Source: Chitinophaga varians
Lineage (GTDB): Bacteria > Bacteroidota > Bacteroidia > Chitinophagales > Chitinophagaceae
NCBI RefSeq assembly: GCF_014529945.1
Contig: NZ_JACVFB010000002.1
Location: 806,001-870,000 of the forward strand
Reading direction: 5' to 3'
Length of the DNA: 64,000 nt
The notes beneath the pieces were generated by a model that had not been told where the DNA came from, made no database searches, and saw nothing but the letters and a program-made list of their open reading frames with translations. The position numbers and the translations under genes are program-made. The first letter of the stretch is position 1, and each line of letters opens with the position of its first letter. Positions 1-8,687 of the stretch are shown here, in pieces.

Positions 1-24
1 AATTTACCATCAATATCCCGTTGT

Positions 25-44
25 CCCAGGGCTGAAGCCCTGGG
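25..44. repeat. GC-rich palindrome (REP-like), copy 1
   Basis: Near-perfect palindrome CCCAGGGCT-ga-AGCCCTGGG in the intergenic space before the first gene. Related palindromes lie at 144-163 and 18716-18735, so this is a dispersed family. Similar REP-like units occur in many bacteria and can be moved by TnpA-REP (RAYT) transposases; none is encoded here. Confidence 0.6.
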
Positions 45-143
45 TTGCAATGAGAGGAAGTTGCTTTGTCAGGAGTGTTTCGTTATTGATAGGCTGAAGG
101 CATCCCTGGTGCGCTGTTCCTGATAAACATACATACAACGTAG

Positions 144-163
144 CCCGGGGCTTTAGCTCTGGG
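144..163. repeat. GC-rich palindrome (REP-like), copy 2
   Basis: Imperfect palindrome CCCGGGGCT-tt-AGCTCTGGG, 100 bp from copy 1 and 15 bp before the response-regulator start. Such a hairpin in the 5' leader could affect expression of that gene, but this is only inference. Confidence 0.55.
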
Positions 164-178
164 AACAAAAAAAATGAT

Positions 179-865
179 ATGGCAAAAGTATTATTAATAG
201 AAGACGAATGGCAGCTAGGCCAGATTGTTAAAGACAGCCTGGAAACCCGTGGATTTGAGATGTTGTATGCAGAAGACGGTAAGGAAGGACTGCGCCTGTA
301 TCAGCAGGAGCGGCCCGATGTGGTGGTATTGGACATCATGATGCCGAATATGGACGGCTTTACGGTTACGGCAGAGATCAGAAAGCAGGATAAATTCACC
401 CCCATCATCTTCCTGACGGCTAAATCGCAGACAGCAGACGTGGTCAAAGGGTTTGAGCTGGGGGGCAACGATTACCTCAAAAAGCCGTTCAGCATGGACG
501 AGTTGATCGTACGGATCAAAGCGTTGCTGAAGCGCTTCAGCGACCATCCGGCCGTGAAGGAGATGGAAGAAGGTTCTGTGGTGATTGGCCAGTATGTTTT
601 CAACTATGCCAAGCAGACCCTGAGCCGTAACAATGCCACCGAGTTCCTCTCCCACCGGGAAGCCGAGATCCTGCGCCGGCTGTATGACAACAAAAATGAG
701 GTGATGGAGCGGAAGGCCGTGCTGATGGACCTCTGGGGCGATGATAACTTCTTCAATGCCCGCAGTATGGACGTTTTTATCACCAAGTTACGGCGCTATC
801 TGAAGGACGACACCCGCGTCCAGATCGTTAATATTCGTGGGGTTGGTTATAAGCTGATATTTTAG
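179..865 (+). CDS. OmpR-type two-component response regulator
   Basis: 228 aa. The N-terminal receiver domain (about 1-120) has the acidic pair EDE near residue 8, the phospho-acceptor in VVVLDIMMPNMDG (about residue 52) and the KPF lysine near 103. A C-terminal winged-helix DNA-binding domain (about 135-228) ends in the typical VRGVGYKL-like motif (NIRGVGYKLIF). It should be phosphorylated by a sensor kinase and regulate transcription. No kinase adjoins it inside the window; a partner may lie to the left of position 1. The start ATG is preceded by an A-rich stretch and not by a clear Shine-Dalgarno. Confidence 0.93.
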   Translation: MAKVLLIEDEWQLGQIVKDSLETRGFEMLYAEDGKEGLRLYQQERPDVVVLDIMMPNMDGFTVTAEIRKQDKFTPIIFLTAKSQTADVVKGFELGGNDYLKKPFSMDELIVRIKALLKRFSDHPAVKEMEEGSVVIGQYVFNYAKQTLSRNNATEFLSHREAEILRRLYDNKNEVMERKAVLMDLWGDDNFFNARSMDVFITKLRRYLKDDTRVQIVNIRGVGYKLIF

Positions 866-875
866 CATTATCGCT

Positions 876-883
876 TATCTTTG
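876..883 (+). promoter_or_regulatory. Bacteroidota -7 promoter element before pheS
   Basis: TATCTTTG fits the Bacteroidota -7 consensus TAnnTTTG. It ends 6 nt before the pheS ATG, so transcription would start within a few nucleotides of the start codon, giving a nearly leaderless mRNA. No convincing -33 TTG was found at the usual spacing. Confidence 0.5.
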
Positions 884-889
884 TTGTTT

Positions 890-1918
890 ATGGAACAGTT
901 AGTACAGCAAATAGCAGCCTATAAACAGGAAATAGCGGCTTTTACGCCTGCCAATGCGGCCGATCTGGAGCAGTACCGGATAAAATTTCTGGGTACCAAA
1001 GGTCTTGTGAAGGCCCTCTTCGGAGAAATGAAACAGGTCCCCAACGATCGCAAGAAAGAGTTTGGACAGATCCTGAACGAATTTAAGCAGCTGGCAGAAG
1101 CCCGCTATGAAGAGTTTACAGCGCTGAAAGAAGCTGCTGGCGACAATCATCAGGATGTTGACTATACGATGCCACAGGCCCCTCACCGGCTGGGTACCCG
1201 CCATCCTATCAGCCTGGTGCGGAACAAAATCATCCGCATCTTCGAACGGCTGGGCTTCACGATCGCAGAAGGCCCGGAAATCGAAGATGACTGGCATAAC
1301 TTCACCGCGCTGAATCTCCCGGAAAATCACCCTGCACGTGATATGCAGGATACTTTCTTTATCAGCAAAAATCCTGACTGGCTGCTGCGTACCCAAACAT
1401 CCTCTGCTCAGGTAAGGGTGATGGAAGAAGGCAAACTGCCTATCCGCATCATCAGCCCGGGAAGGGTATACCGTAACGAAACAATTTCTGCCCGTGCGCA
1501 CTGCTTCTTCCATCAGGTAGAAGGACTGTATATCGACGAAAACGTTTCTTTTGCCGATCTCAAACAGACGCTCTATCACTTTGTGAAAGAGTTCTTCGGC
1601 GAAAATACCGGTATCCGTTTCCGTCCCTCCTACTTCCCGTTCACAGAGCCCAGCGCTGAGATGGACATCTCCTGCTTTATCTGTGGCGGCACCGGCTGTT
1701 CTGTATGTAAACACACCGGTTGGGTAGAAATCCTCGGTTGCGGCATGGTACATCCCAAAGTACTGGCCAACTGCGGTATTGATCCGGAGAAATACACCGG
1801 TTTCGCTTTCGGTATGGGTATCGAACGTATTACCATGCTGAAATACCAGATCAAAGACCTGCGCCTGTTTTCTGAAAACGATACCCGTTTCCTCGGACAA
1901 TTTGAAGGAACGGTTTAG
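890..1918 (+). CDS. pheS: Phenylalanine--tRNA ligase alpha subunit
   Basis: 342 aa from the ATG at 890; an in-frame TTG 9 nt upstream is less likely. Class II aminoacyl-tRNA synthetase catalytic subunit that charges tRNA-Phe as an alpha2-beta2 tetramer with PheT in the cytoplasm. The N-terminal helical arm (about 1-95) is followed by the catalytic core with motif 2 (GRVYRNE) and motif 3 (GFAFGMGIERITML). A cysteine cluster CFICGGTGCSVCKHTGW sits between them and is common in this family. pheT is not adjacent, so the two subunits are encoded apart here. Confidence 0.98.
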   Translation: MEQLVQQIAAYKQEIAAFTPANAADLEQYRIKFLGTKGLVKALFGEMKQVPNDRKKEFGQILNEFKQLAEARYEEFTALKEAAGDNHQDVDYTMPQAPHRLGTRHPISLVRNKIIRIFERLGFTIAEGPEIEDDWHNFTALNLPENHPARDMQDTFFISKNPDWLLRTQTSSAQVRVMEEGKLPIRIISPGRVYRNETISARAHCFFHQVEGLYIDENVSFADLKQTLYHFVKEFFGENTGIRFRPSYFPFTEPSAEMDISCFICGGTGCSVCKHTGWVEILGCGMVHPKVLANCGIDPEKYTGFAFGMGIERITMLKYQIKDLRLFSENDTRFLGQFEGTV

Positions 1919-1945
1919 AATATTGGCTTATTTAGCTATTTTTTT

Positions 1946-2002
1946 ATTTAAAATGCAGCGGAGATCACCGAAACAAAGTATGATCATCGCTGCATTTTAA
2001 AT
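1946..2002. terminator. Hairpin after pheS
   Basis: Perfect 15-bp inverted repeat (ATTTAAAATGCAGCG at 1946-1960 and its complement at 1988-2002) with a 27-nt loop. It lies 28 bp after the pheS stop and before the next gene. No T-run follows directly, so it may be a factor-independent terminator of weak form or simply an mRNA-stabilising hairpin. Confidence 0.45.
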
Positions 2003-2041
2003 GATGGAATGATTAGATAACTATATGAAAAAAATTCCCTG

Positions 2042-2890
2042 ATGAAACACTCTATTGCTGTATGCGGCGCTGGTACCATGGGTGCCGGTATAGCCCAGGT
2101 AGCGGCTTCCAGTGGTTACAAGACGGTCCTGTTTGATATCCGCCCAGAAGGGCTGGAAAGAGCGCAGGCACAGATCACCAAAAGCCTTGCCACTGCGGTG
2201 GAAAAAGGGCGGCTTAAAGCAGAAGAGAAGGATGCCATCCTTGAACGGCTTACTTTTATCAGCGATATAAACCTTTGTGTGGCGGATGTGATCATCGAAG
2301 CGATTGTGGAGGATATGGCGGCTAAAACATCCCTGTTCAGCCAACTGGCTCCCATTAACGGAGAAGATACCATCTTTGCGTCGAACACCTCTTCCCTGTC
2401 TGTTTCCACGCTCGCAGCCACGCTTCCTCATCCTCAACGGGTGGCCGGCATGCACTTCTTTAATCCCGCTCATCTGATGAAGCTGGTGGAGGTAGTGAGC
2501 GGTGAACAAACATCTCCTGAAACAGCCAATCGTGTTTATGAGCTGGCGAAGTCGATGGGTAAAGTGCCGGTAAGCGTAAAAGATTCTCCCGGGTTTATTG
2601 TGAACCGGGTAGCCCGGCATTACTATCTGGAGGCGATGTTGCTGGCCGAACAGCGGGTAGCTGATTTCAGCACCATTGATCAGCTGCTGGAAAATGCTGG
2701 TTTTCGGATGGGGCCTTTTGCACTGATGGACCTCATCGGTAATGATATTAATCTGGCCGTGACCCGGTCGCTGTACGATGCCTTTCAGCAAGCGCCCCGC
2801 TTCAGGCCCAATGCCCTGCAGGAACAGCGTGTAGAGGATGGAAGGCTGGGCCGTAAAACGGGCCTCGGCTTCTACCGGTATGAGCAGTAA
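2042..2890 (+). CDS. 3-hydroxyacyl-CoA (3-hydroxybutyryl-CoA) dehydrogenase
   Basis: 282 aa, the usual length of the single-domain enzyme. It oxidises 3-hydroxyacyl-CoA to 3-ketoacyl-CoA with NAD(P), in fatty-acid or phenylacetate degradation or butanoyl-CoA metabolism. The N-terminal Rossmann fold begins with GAGTMGAGIAQ; MHFFNPAHLMKLVEVV and the SPGFIVNRV segment are family signatures, with the catalytic His in the HFFNP motif. The C-terminal helical dimerisation domain ends in GRKTGLGFYRY. No other beta-oxidation gene adjoins it, so the exact pathway is unclear. Confidence 0.95.
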   Translation: MKHSIAVCGAGTMGAGIAQVAASSGYKTVLFDIRPEGLERAQAQITKSLATAVEKGRLKAEEKDAILERLTFISDINLCVADVIIEAIVEDMAAKTSLFSQLAPINGEDTIFASNTSSLSVSTLAATLPHPQRVAGMHFFNPAHLMKLVEVVSGEQTSPETANRVYELAKSMGKVPVSVKDSPGFIVNRVARHYYLEAMLLAEQRVADFSTIDQLLENAGFRMGPFALMDLIGNDINLAVTRSLYDAFQQAPRFRPNALQEQRVEDGRLGRKTGLGFYRYEQ

Positions 2891-2943
2891 ACTTTAACAG
2901 TTATAAAATCCGGAGAATCGCTCAAATCACGGAAATCATTAGT

Positions 2944-2951
2944 TAATTTTG
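2944..2951 (+). promoter_or_regulatory. -7 promoter element before epimerase gene
   Basis: TAATTTTG matches TAnnTTTG and lies 29 bp before the ATG at 2981, implying a short leader of about 25 nt. The -33 element was not recognised. Confidence 0.4.
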
Positions 2952-2980
2952 GGCCTCTATAAGTAAACGAATTAGTCTTC

Positions 2981-3958
2981 ATGATTTTAGTCACCGGCGG
3001 AACAGGTTTTTTAGGCAGTTATTTGATTCGGTCATTGGTCGCAGCAGGTAAACCTGTGAGAGCCCTTTACCGCAAAGCCCCTTCTCCCCGGTTGCAGGAC
3101 CTTTCCGGAAAGATCGAATGGGTACAGGGTGATATCCTGGACGTAGGAGCACTGGAAGACGCCATGCAGGGCGTTACCCAGGTGTATCACTGTGCCGCTG
3201 TGGTGTCTTTTCAGCCAGGCCATGCTGCCAATCTCATGAAGATCAATGTAGAAGGTACGGCCAACGTGGTGAATATGGCGTTGGATGCCGGGGTGGAAAA
3301 GCTGTTGTATGTAAGCTCGGTAGCTGCCATTGGCAGAGCGAGGGAACAGGCGGCCATTGATGAAGATTGTGAATGGGAAGAGAGCCCCAATAATTCCCGT
3401 TACAGCATCAGTAAGTTCCAGGGTGAGATGGAAGTGTGGAGAGGCATCGCTGAAGGGCTGGATGCCGTGATTGTAAACCCATCGATCATACTGGGCGCCG
3501 GCTTCTGGGACGAAGGTTCCGGTACTTTACTGAAGAATGCCTGGAAAGAATTTCCTTATTATACCGAAGGCGTGAACGGGTTTGTTGATGTGCTGGATGT
3601 GGTAAAAGCCATGATCCTGCTGATGGACAGCTCCGTGAGCGGCGAACGTTTCATCCTGTCGGCCGACAACTGGGGATACCGGCAGTTATTTACCACGATG
3701 GCCGATGCATTGGGTAAAAAGCCACCACATATCGCCGCCAAACCCTGGATGGCGGAAGTCGTGTGGCGGCTCGAAAAAATTAAGGGGTTGCTGACCGGCA
3801 AACATCCGGTAGTGACCAAAGAAACGGCGCGTACGGCACAGCTGAAGGTGTACTACGACAACCAGAAAATACGGACCGCGCTGCCGGCATTCAACTTCCG
3901 TCCGCTGGAAGAAACCATCCGGGAAATAGCTACCGCTTTCCTGGCATCCCGCAACTGA
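2981..3958 (+). CDS. NAD-dependent epimerase/dehydratase family protein
   Basis: 325 aa. Extended short-chain dehydrogenase: the NAD-binding motif TGGTGFLGSYL is at the N-terminus, acidic GDILD near residue 50, and the catalytic YSISK (Tyr-x3-Lys) near 142-146. The family converts nucleotide sugars or reduces carbonyl groups such as dihydroflavonol-like or sterol-like substrates. The substrate cannot be read from the sequence. It is monocistronic between a dehydrogenase and a convergent lipoprotein gene. Confidence 0.88.
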   Translation: MILVTGGTGFLGSYLIRSLVAAGKPVRALYRKAPSPRLQDLSGKIEWVQGDILDVGALEDAMQGVTQVYHCAAVVSFQPGHAANLMKINVEGTANVVNMALDAGVEKLLYVSSVAAIGRAREQAAIDEDCEWEESPNNSRYSISKFQGEMEVWRGIAEGLDAVIVNPSIILGAGFWDEGSGTLLKNAWKEFPYYTEGVNGFVDVLDVVKAMILLMDSSVSGERFILSADNWGYRQLFTTMADALGKKPPHIAAKPWMAEVVWRLEKIKGLLTGKHPVVTKETARTAQLKVYYDNQKIRTALPAFNFRPLEETIREIATAFLASRN

Positions 3959-3962
3959 TATT

Positions 3963-4646
3963 TTATCTCAATAACAACGCGCCAATAGCTGCTGCCAGCG
4001 TTTTGGCCGTTTCTGCCGGAGCTTCTTTGCTGACCCATACACGAGGCTTTTCACCGGGGATAACTGCTGCTACCGGCTGCCCGCGATACTGAAATTCAAA
4101 ACACACTTTTTCGTACGAATTGACCTTGCCGTAACGGTTATGTGCCGTAATGCGGATATCTGTGTCTGCACATCGGAGAATACCGGCTGGTTTATTGTTG
4201 TTCAGCTCCAGATAACCGGGTGATTTTAATATCATTTCCCAGCGTTTCAGCGGCTCATTTTTGGTCCCGTTGATCAGGGTGTACGAAAGGGTCGTACTAC
4301 CATCAAGGTCTTTTAAAACGGCCGGTAAATCGCGATTGCTGAAGGCGATCCGGGTGGTGTTCATCGTTTGTACCAGGATGTGTTCATCATTACCGTTGAC
4401 GTAGAAGTTAAAAGGGGTCTTGGGATCTTTGATGAAGCTGCCCATGGTTTCGGCCACGCCATTTTTACGGGAGGAGGTAGTATACAGCCCGAAGGAAATG
4501 GTTTTGGCGGAAAGCCAGCCATCGTTCACCTTTACCGGCCATTCCTGTGCCTGGCTGTACAGGTTGTTCGCCGGAGCAGAGGTAGTGGGTTGTTTGGCAG
4601 TAGTACAGGACAGGAGAAAGAGAAAGGGAAACAGTAGCTTTTTCAT
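3963..4646 (-). CDS. Putative lipoprotein of unknown function
   Basis: 227 aa from the ATG at 4646. A longer frame to 4727 reads through an intergenic repeat and lacks a sensible N-terminus. The start MKKLLFPFLFLLSC is a lipoprotein signal with a lipobox cysteine at about residue 14, so the protein is probably anchored in the outer or inner membrane. The rest is a predicted beta-rich soluble domain with no motif I recognise. It is convergent with the epimerase gene, stops 4 bp apart. Confidence 0.75.
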   Translation of the reverse strand: MKKLLFPFLFLLSCTTAKQPTTSAPANNLYSQAQEWPVKVNDGWLSAKTISFGLYTTSSRKNGVAETMGSFIKDPKTPFNFYVNGNDEHILVQTMNTTRIAFSNRDLPAVLKDLDGSTTLSYTLINGTKNEPLKRWEMILKSPGYLELNNNKPAGILRCADTDIRITAHNRYGKVNSYEKVCFEFQYRGQPVAAVIPGEKPRVWVSKEAPAETAKTLAAAIGALLLR

Positions 4647-4647
4647 G

Positions 4648-4738
4648 AATGACGAATTACGGATTACGAATGACGAATTGACGGTTACGAAGAGGAAAAC
4701 CCCCATTCGCCATCCGTAATTCATCATTCGTAATTAAT
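4648..4738. repeat. AATTACGAATT hairpin repeat, copy 1
   Basis: Imperfect inverted repeat built from ATTACGGATTACGAATGACG-like units on the left and their complement on the right (ending AATTCATCATTCGTAATT). It fills the whole gap between the lipoprotein start and the lpxD-like stop. A second element of the same family is at 25897-26013 and a fragment at 39594-39606. MITE-like or REP-like behaviour is inferred. Confidence 0.6.
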
Positions 4739-5682
4739 TAAAGGGATTTTACTTTGTCCCAGATTTCAGGGATACGTTTTACCCAGCCGAGCTCTCTTCT
4801 TTTTTCACTCGCTACTTCTGCCGGGTAACCGAAATATACTTTACCGCCTTCGAGGCTGCTGGGTACACCGCTTTGCGCCAATACCACTGCACCTTTACCG
4901 ATGGTGAGGTCTTTGTTGACGCCTACCTGTCCCCACAGAATGACGTTGTCTTCGATATGTGCTTTACCGGCAATACCAACCTGGGCAGCAATGAGACAGT
5001 TTTTGTCTATTACGGTACCGTGACCGATGTGGATCATGTTGTCCAGTTTAGTGCCCCGGCCGATGATGGTATCACCACTTACACCTTTGTCGATAGTGCA
5101 GCCGGCGCCTATTTCCACATCATCTTCGATGATCACCCGGCCACAGCTTACCAGCTTGTCGTATATCACCTCTCTGTCGGCTCTTTTCTTAAAGTAAAAC
5201 GCGTCTGCACCGAGTACCGTGCCGGCATGAATGATCACATTGTCACCGATAACAGCGTGGTCATAAATCGTTACGTTAGGATGTATCAGACAGTTGCGAC
5301 CGATGCGCACATGATTGCCAATGAATACGTTAGGTTGTATGATGGTACCTTCACCGATCACGGCTGAATCACTGATTGCTTTGGTTGCTGGTTCAAATGG
5401 ACGGAAGCGGTTCACCAGTTTTACATATGCACTGAATGGATCTTCCAGTACTAACAGCGCCTTGCCTTCAGGGCATTCCACTTTTTTGTTGATGATGATG
5501 ATGGTCGCGGCAGATTGCAGACTGGCGTTATAGTATTTTTCAAAGTCTACAAAAGATATATCCCCTGGTGTTACCTTATGTATTTCATTGAGGCCGGTAG
5601 CCATCAGCTGGCTGTTGCCTACCAGCTCTGCGCCTATGAATGCAGCGATTTCCGTTACTGCAACGGGTGCTTCAAACTTCAT
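4738..5682 (-). CDS. lpxD: LpxD-type UDP-3-O-acylglucosamine N-acyltransferase
   Basis: 314 aa. LpxD adds the second 3-hydroxyacyl chain to the lipid A precursor. The N-terminal uridine-binding domain (about 1-100) precedes a left-handed beta-helix of hexapeptide repeats (about 105-285, for example VIGEGTIIQPNVFIGNHV). The candidate catalytic histidine is in IHIGHGTVI. The sequence differs from the canonical QIAHN motif, so it may be the second LpxD paralogue often seen in Bacteroidota rather than the housekeeping copy. The lpxC/lpxA neighbours usually found with lpxD are absent. Confidence 0.85.
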   Translation of the reverse strand: MKFEAPVAVTEIAAFIGAELVGNSQLMATGLNEIHKVTPGDISFVDFEKYYNASLQSAATIIIINKKVECPEGKALLVLEDPFSAYVKLVNRFRPFEPATKAISDSAVIGEGTIIQPNVFIGNHVRIGRNCLIHPNVTIYDHAVIGDNVIIHAGTVLGADAFYFKKRADREVIYDKLVSCGRVIIEDDVEIGAGCTIDKGVSGDTIIGRGTKLDNMIHIGHGTVIDKNCLIAAQVGIAGKAHIEDNVILWGQVGVNKDLTIGKGAVVLAQSGVPSSLEGGKVYFGYPAEVASEKRRELGWVKRIPEIWDKVKSL

Positions 5683-5866
5683 ATGATCTGAGTTATTGAA
5701 TAATGTTTAAGTGCAACAAAGGTAGTAAATCGGGGAAAGCAATAAACAAAATATGGAGGGGGTAATAACGATAACCGGAAAGTTTCAGACTGCTGTTATC
5801 CACAATTATTTTAGTAGTGTGAATAAAATTTTTTGTAAATTTTTTCTTTTGTCATGAAATTCTTTT

Positions 5867-5957
5867 TAATATTGTGTAGGGAATTTTGTTTCCCTGTACT
5901 TACTAACCCATTCACATAATAAGAAAGTCTGATTGTTCCAACGGTCAGACTTTTTTT
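5867..5957 (+). ncRNA. Candidate small RNA in the lpxD-hemN gap
   Basis: The 462-bp gap 5683-6144 has no plausible gene. Inside it a -7-like TAATATTG (5867-5874) is followed at once by a hairpin AGGGAA/TTCCCT (5878-5895) and then by a strong intrinsic terminator: AAAGTCTGA (5924-5932) pairs with TCAGACTTT (5945-5953), followed by a T-run. The expected transcript is about 80 nt. The -7 match has one mismatch and no -33 element is clear, so this remains a prediction. Confidence 0.4.
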
Positions 5958-6091
5958 ATTGCCGCTGAAACCCTTTGTCAGCAAGTGTTACAGCCGACGA
6001 CTATTTTTTTCCTCTTTACTTGTTCTTCTTCACATCATCCTTTTACGGGTCATTTTATCTCCTGCTCCCCCATCTCCGGAAAAAGACAAAA

Positions 6092-6126
6092 GGGAGCAAA
6101 AACACGATTAAGTATCCTTTGCTCCC
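6092..6126 (-). terminator. Intrinsic terminator of the cco-hemN block
   Basis: Read on the minus strand, GGGAGCAAA pairs with TTTGCTCCC across a 17-nt loop and is followed by TTTTGTCTTTTT. It lies 19 bp after the hemN stop and closes the respiration operon. Confidence 0.75.
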
Positions 6127-6144
6127 CATTTTTTCCCGATGAAG

Positions 6145-7509
6145 TTATATGGCTTTGCTGAACAACTGGCTTTCGGGCAGTTTTCTCCACAACCTGGCAT
6201 CAAATGCCATACAGATATTGCGGATAAAAGGGCGTCCTTTTGCAGTCACCACTACACTGTTCTTCACTACTTCCACCAGTCCGTCTCTCTCCAGCTCCTG
6301 CAGGCGCTGAAGCCCTTCTGTCACTGCATCACATTGTGTGTCCGCCTTACGCCAGCTCGTTTCAAAAGTGCACATCAGATCACGGATATGTCCTTTCAGC
6401 AACTGGTCTTCCTCATTGAGGATATGTCCGCGGACGATGGGGAATTCCCCGGTAGCTACCCGCTGTTGATAAGCGGCTACCTGCTTCTCATTTTGTACAT
6501 AGCCATCGCCGTTATCTCCGATGGAAGAAGCGCCTAATCCCACCAGCAATGCTGTATGGGAAACCGTGTATCCCATGAAGTTACGATGCAGTTCTCCTTT
6601 CTCTGCGGAAACAAACAGCTCATCTCCCGGCAGCGCAAAATGGTCCATACCGATCTCCGTATAACCACGTTTTGCAAAAAGCATTTTGCCGAGTTCATAC
6701 AACCGTCTTTTCTCTTCGTCTTTCGGCAAATCGGCTTCCGTGTAACGGCGTTGTCCCACTCCTTTTATCCAGGGAACATGGGCGTAGCTATAAAAAGAGA
6801 TCCTGTCGGGCCTTAACAACATCACCTTGTCGATAGTGTCCTGCATACCGCAGGTGGTCTGCAACGGGAGGCCATATATCAGGTCGAAATTGATCGCCGT
6901 GAAGCCGGTTTTTCTGGCGTGTTCCACCACTTGGGCCACCATCTCGAAAGGTTGTAGCCGGTTGATGATTTCCTGTACCCTTGGATCAAAGTCCTGTATG
7001 CCAAGGCTGACACGACGGAAGCCGAGATCGTATAACGTCTGCAAATGGGCAGGCGTGGTATTGCCCGGATGTCCTTCGAAGCCAAGGGAAGCATCCGGCA
7101 GTAATTCCGCATGCTGATAGATACCCTGCAGCAGCATGGTGAGGTTTTCCGGACTAAAAAAGGTAGGGGTGCCACCACCGAGGTGTATCTCCCGGATGCG
7201 GGGCTTGCCTTCAAAAGCGGCCACGTACATCTCCCATTCTTGCAGCACTGCCTGTATGTAGGGCACCTCTACGGCATGATTGACCGTAATGTGTTTGTTG
7301 CAGCCACAATAGGTGCAAAGTTTTTCACAGAACGGCAGGTGGATGTAAATACTAATACCGTCTTTGTTGTTGGTAGCCTGGAATGCTTTTTTCAGCAACG
7401 TCTTCCATGCCTGCAGGTTAAATGTGTTCTCATCCCAGTAAGGCACTGTTGGATAACTGGTGTACCGGGGAGCTGCGATATTGTATTTGCGGATAAGGTC
7501 CATGATCAT
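6145..7509 (-). CDS. hemN: Oxygen-independent coproporphyrinogen III oxidase
   Basis: 454 aa, the normal HemN length. Radical-SAM enzyme that decarboxylates coproporphyrinogen III in haem synthesis without oxygen. The N-terminus has YTSYPTVPYW and the cluster CEKLCTYCGC (C-x3-C-x2-C-x-C), which is typical of true HemN rather than HemW; GGGTPTF follows. Its ATG overlaps the stop of the preceding SafE-like gene (TAATG), indicating translational coupling. As last gene of the cbb3 oxidase block it would supply haem when oxygen is low. Confidence 0.95.
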   Translation of the reverse strand: MIMDLIRKYNIAAPRYTSYPTVPYWDENTFNLQAWKTLLKKAFQATNNKDGISIYIHLPFCEKLCTYCGCNKHITVNHAVEVPYIQAVLQEWEMYVAAFEGKPRIREIHLGGGTPTFFSPENLTMLLQGIYQHAELLPDASLGFEGHPGNTTPAHLQTLYDLGFRRVSLGIQDFDPRVQEIINRLQPFEMVAQVVEHARKTGFTAINFDLIYGLPLQTTCGMQDTIDKVMLLRPDRISFYSYAHVPWIKGVGQRRYTEADLPKDEEKRRLYELGKMLFAKRGYTEIGMDHFALPGDELFVSAEKGELHRNFMGYTVSHTALLVGLGASSIGDNGDGYVQNEKQVAAYQQRVATGEFPIVRGHILNEEDQLLKGHIRDLMCTFETSWRKADTQCDAVTEGLQRLQELERDGLVEVVKNSVVVTAKGRPFIRNICMAFDARLWRKLPESQLFSKAI

Positions 7510-8216
7510 TAAGGTTTATGACAACAACGTTCTACCACTTTTTCACTGTGGGCAGACATCACAGGGCTGATATAGGGTATGCCGAGGTTGAGGCCCCGCA
7601 GAATAAGCAGGATGCCCATTATACCTACAGCAAAAGGGATGAGTGAACGTATGCGGTTGCGTACTCCGATGCTCACCAGGTGGCTGAACCAGGTGACGGT
7701 CATCATCGCCGGCAGGGTACCTGCACCAAAAGCGGCCATAAAAAGACTGCCTTTCCAGGTGGCGCCGGTAGCCACCGCACCCGCGATAGCCAGGTATACC
7801 AGACCGCAGGGAAGCAGACCGTTCAGCACACCAATGCCGTAGAGGGTACTAAACCGCTGCTGACGCAATAATGCACCCAGCGCTGATTTTATTTTAGAGA
7901 GATAGATCCCCGGGAGATGACCACCTTTTGACCGGTATATGCCGGTATATTGCAGCAGTACGATCAACAACAGGAGGATACCGATACCGATAGACAGCCA
8001 TTGCTGTAATCCGCCGAGGTACAATTGCCGGCCCACCCAGCCAAAGATCATTCCCAGCAAGGCATAAGTGGTGATACGGCCGGCATTGTACAGCAGGACG
8101 CCTGCCAGCTTCTTCGCTCCTTCGAGGTGTTGCACCGGTAGCGTAAGCGCTATCGGGCCACACATACCGATGCAGTGAAAGCTGCCCAGGAAACCGAGAA
8201 TAAGTGCGCCTATCAT
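7509..8216 (-). CDS. SafE/TauE-like (COG2836) membrane protein
   Basis: 235 aa with about six membrane segments. It starts LGFLGSFHCIGMCGP, a motif with His and Cys typical of the COG2836 sulfite-exporter-like branch found in cbb3 oxidase clusters. That branch is thought to handle copper or assist oxidase assembly, but the transported species is not established. The C-terminus ends in a Cys-Cys-His tail (VERCCHKP), which could bind metal. It lies between ccoH and hemN and overlaps hemN. Confidence 0.82.
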   Translation of the reverse strand: MIGALILGFLGSFHCIGMCGPIALTLPVQHLEGAKKLAGVLLYNAGRITTYALLGMIFGWVGRQLYLGGLQQWLSIGIGILLLLIVLLQYTGIYRSKGGHLPGIYLSKIKSALGALLRQQRFSTLYGIGVLNGLLPCGLVYLAIAGAVATGATWKGSLFMAAFGAGTLPAMMTVTWFSHLVSIGVRNRIRSLIPFAVGIMGILLILRGLNLGIPYISPVMSAHSEKVVERCCHKP

Positions 8217-8222
8217 GACTGG

Positions 8223-8660
8223 TTAGTTAATGTGAAAGCTCTCTTCCTGATAAAATGGTTTGCCGCCATTTTCCCACTGCACCTTTACGAGGTAATTGCC
8301 TTTGCGGAACAGCTGGCGATTGATCACCAGCATACCGTCGCTGTTGAGCTGCAAGGGCATTTCCACATCCATGCCGGCATCAGAAGGACGGTAAAATTTT
8401 ATCTTACCGGTGATACCGGTACCGTGCAGTTCCTGTGGAAAGCTAACGGCAATACCTTCTGACTGCTGAGATATCATTACCGGAGATGAGAGCGTGCCGG
8501 CATTCTTTTTCCCGTCCAGTACCTGCTGATATTTCAGTTCCTCTGCGTAATAATCCTTGGTGACCATGTCTATTTTAGTGCGCATGCTTTTGGTGACCAG
8601 CGTCAGGATGCCGATCGCAAAAAGAACAAACACGATGATGATTTTATGTCCCCAGTTCAT
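8223..8660 (-). CDS. ccoH: CcoH/FixH family cbb3 oxidase assembly protein
   Basis: 145 aa. One N-terminal membrane helix (about 5-25) is followed by a periplasmic domain; KDYYAEELKYQ just after the helix is the family signature (yYe/YYAxEL). FixH/CcoH helps assemble and stabilise the cbb3-type cytochrome oxidase. It sits between ccoG and the SafE-like gene in the same orientation, 6 bp before the latter. Confidence 0.88.
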   Translation of the reverse strand: MNWGHKIIIVFVLFAIGILTLVTKSMRTKIDMVTKDYYAEELKYQQVLDGKKNAGTLSSPVMISQQSEGIAVSFPQELHGTGITGKIKFYRPSDAGMDVEMPLQLNSDGMLVINRQLFRKGNYLVKVQWENGGKPFYQEESFHIN

Positions 8661-8687
8661 GATGGTATGATTTAAATGATATAAAGT

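Noticed and set aside
899-1900. 333-codon frame on the minus strand opposite pheS
   Set aside because: It lies antisense to a clear pheS gene, with no motif or start signal; a shadow of codon bias.
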